From contig JAKAED010000027.1 in assembly GCA_021820105.1 (NCBI GenBank), forward strand, positions 1-32,324: a stretch of 32,324 nucleotides of DNA, written 5' to 3'. Made by a program: the position numbers and the translations under genes. Origin of the DNA: Actinomycetes bacterium. GTDB lineage: Bacteria; Actinomycetota; Thermoleophilia; Solirubrobacterales; Solirubrobacteraceae. Shown in pieces: positions 30,871-32,324 of the stretch (the stretch's first letter is position 1; the number at the start of each line of letters is the position of its first letter). The notes beneath the pieces were generated by a model. The model was given only the letters and a program-made list of their open reading frames with translations, made no database searches and was not told the origin of the DNA.

Positions 30871-32324
30871 TTGTCTCTTCGTGCACGGCGGCGATCACTG
30901 ATCGCCGCGGCCACCCTCGGCAGCGCGCTGGCGATCGCCAGCTCCGCGTCCGCCGTACAGATCCCGATGGGCAAGGTGACCGATCCGGCGTACTCCGGCA
31001 CCGGAGCCCCGAGCAGCGTGTACTCGCTGCTGAATGCCTCCTACGCAGCTCTGAGCAACGCTGATGCCACGTTGGTGGCCGCGCTTCACGACCCGGCGGT
31101 CCCCAATCCGATGCCCATCGAGAGTGCGCTCACGACTGCCCAGGCTGAGCAGATCGCGGCTGACTTCACCGGACAGACGATCAACAAGACAGCGCCCTCC
31201 AGCACCGCGTATTCGACCGCCCTCCAGGGCGGCGGTGATCCGAACTTCGCCACGGACGCGCCCCAGATCGCCAGTGCCGGCACGAGCTGGGGCCAGCTGA
31301 GCAGTCTGCTCAGCAACCTCGGCTCGGTTAGCAGCGTGCTTAACTCCGCGGACAGCGCGAGCGTCTCCTCGGCGGGCACCGTGGTGTCCACCACGCAGCC
31401 GATCGCCTACAGCATCACCGTGAGCGCCCCGACCGGCGGCTACATCCTGCCGAGCGCGTTCACGCTCACCTTCCCCGGCAACCTGGGCATCAACACGGGC
31501 CTGGTCAGTGACGAGATCAACGCCGCCGCCAACGGCACCTCAGCCGCTGCGATTGCGGCGATTGAGGCCAACCCGCAGGGCACCGCGATCGGCACCGTGA
31601 CCGTCACCTCGCCGCTTGCCGATGCCTACGGAGGTTCCAACAATCAGCTGACCGGCAAGGTCTACGCGGTCCAGACGGGCGCCACCAGCGGGCAGGGTTC
31701 GGTCACCCAGCCCTACCTGGAGCTGTGGTTCAACCAGGGTGTCTATGAGCTCGGCTCGTTTCCCAGCACGCTCGCATTCCCGCTGACGCTGAGCTTCGGT
31801 CCGGCAGTCACGCCGCTGCCGTTCTCAACCCTCGCCGTCAGCTTCCCGGCCGCGACCTCACCGGTCAAAGCGCAGAGCTGCACCGACCTGGGCACGGTGG
31901 GCGGCACCGCCACTGACGAGGTGGCGAACCTCGCCCTGATGTTCGGCGACACCACTGACGGCCTGACCAGCCTGACGGGCACGCCGACAGCAGTGACGCT
32001 GGCCTCCACCCCGACGGCGGTCACCAACAACTGTGTGACTCCGGTGAACACCACCAGCAAGCCGCCGGTCAAGAACACGCTGACCGGAGGCGCCGGCGGC
32101 CTGATGGGCGGCAATCCGACCCTGCACCTCAGGATCAAGACGGGCAAGGCGTTCAGGTCGTTCTCGGTCGTGCTGCCCCACGGCCTGAGGTTCATGAAGT
32201 CCAAGCGGCTCGGGAAGCTCATCCACGTCTCCGGCGGCAAGGTCAAGTCGGTCCGGATCGCGGGCGGCAAGCTGGTGATCACGCTCAAGCGTCCCTCCAA
32301 GTCGGTCATGATCAGGGCCAACCG
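30871..32324 (+). CDS. Secreted protein, 3' end beyond the window
   Basis: A continuous frame from TTG 30871 to the window end (484 codons, no stop). TTG is chosen because the strong Shine-Dalgarno AGGAGAGAGG lies 7 nt upstream and the next residues make a signal peptide: LRARRRSLIAAATLGSALAIASSASA, with cleavage expected near residue 26. The rest is Ser/Thr/Ala/Gly-rich and probably beta-rich, with no membrane helix after the signal. Two Cys (337 and 388) may pair. Near the visible end, KSKRLGKLIHVSGGKVKSVRIAGGKLVITLK looks like a basic beta-repeat segment. Family not recognised; probably an exported surface or envelope protein. Confidence 0.75.
   Translation, partial: MSLRARRRSLIAAATLGSALAIASSASAVQIPMGKVTDPAYSGTGAPSSVYSLLNASYAALSNADATLVAALHDPAVPNPMPIESALTTAQAEQIAADFTGQTINKTAPSSTAYSTALQGGGDPNFATDAPQIASAGTSWGQLSSLLSNLGSVSSVLNSADSASVSSAGTVVSTTQPIAYSITVSAPTGGYILPSAFTLTFPGNLGINTGLVSDEINAAANGTSAAAIAAIEANPQGTAIGTVTVTSPLADAYGGSNNQLTGKVYAVQTGATSGQGSVTQPYLELWFNQGVYELGSFPSTLAFPLTLSFGPAVTPLPFSTLAVSFPAATSPVKAQSCTDLGTVGGTATDEVANLALMFGDTTDGLTSLTGTPTAVTLASTPTAVTNNCVTPVNTTSKPPVKNTLTGGAGGLMGGNPTLHLRIKTGKAFRSFSVVLPHGLRFMKSKRLGKLIHVSGGKVKSVRIAGGKLVITLKRPSKSVMIRAN

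Noticed and set aside
31743-32321. Minus-strand frame near the right edge
   Set aside because: It lies opposite the secreted-protein frame, which has a signal peptide and strong ribosome-binding site.

Overview
The window looks like a chromosomal segment of a high-GC actinobacterium, most likely class Thermoleophilia (Solirubrobacterales-like). This is inferred from three things: strong GC bias, an actinobacterial-type GlgC/GlgA pair, and a secreted protein at 21307 with the short signal/anchor and NSVGTKQL-NGAV repeats that I associate with that group. Many genes have a TANNNT -10 hexamer ending 6-8 nt before the start codon, a layout that fits leaderless mRNAs.

Layout. 1-864: membrane protein plus winged-helix regulator. 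912-3373 (minus): glgA and glgC, glycogen/alpha-glucan synthesis. 3510-6589: purD-purE-purB. 6805-12841: a small orphan protein, a glyoxalase I, a minus-strand MFS exporter coupled to a GGDEF-EAL c-di-GMP protein, and a divergent LysR regulator with a long Pro/Gln-rich tail. 12867-20613: purC-purS-purQ-purL-purF-purN-purH, followed by a RidA-family protein. Together the two purine blocks encode most of the route from phosphoribosylamine synthesis (PurF) to IMP (PurH). No purM, purK, purT or purA is seen here. 21307-22092: repeat-containing secreted or anchored protein.

22220-28921 is an accessory stretch bounded by tRNA-Lys(TTT) and a minus-strand tRNA-Asp(GTC). It holds three recognisable type II toxin-antitoxin pairs (Phd/VapC, RHH/MazF, AbrB/VapC) and two unrecognised two-gene units (22693-23459 and 27753-28410). 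It also has a YtrA-like GntR regulator divergent from a single-pass membrane protein, a broken paralogue of that protein, and a VOC gene truncated next to tRNA-Asp. No integrase or transposase was found.

28922-32324: three tandem hairpins, an amidase-signature enzyme (minus), and a secreted protein starting at TTG 30871 that runs off the right edge.

The best candidates for something undescribed are the two unknown bicistronic units in the toxin-antitoxin region, the LysR protein with a disordered tail facing a c-di-GMP/MFS operon, and the PurE with altered active-site motifs. All names rest on motif recognition by eye; no database search was run.
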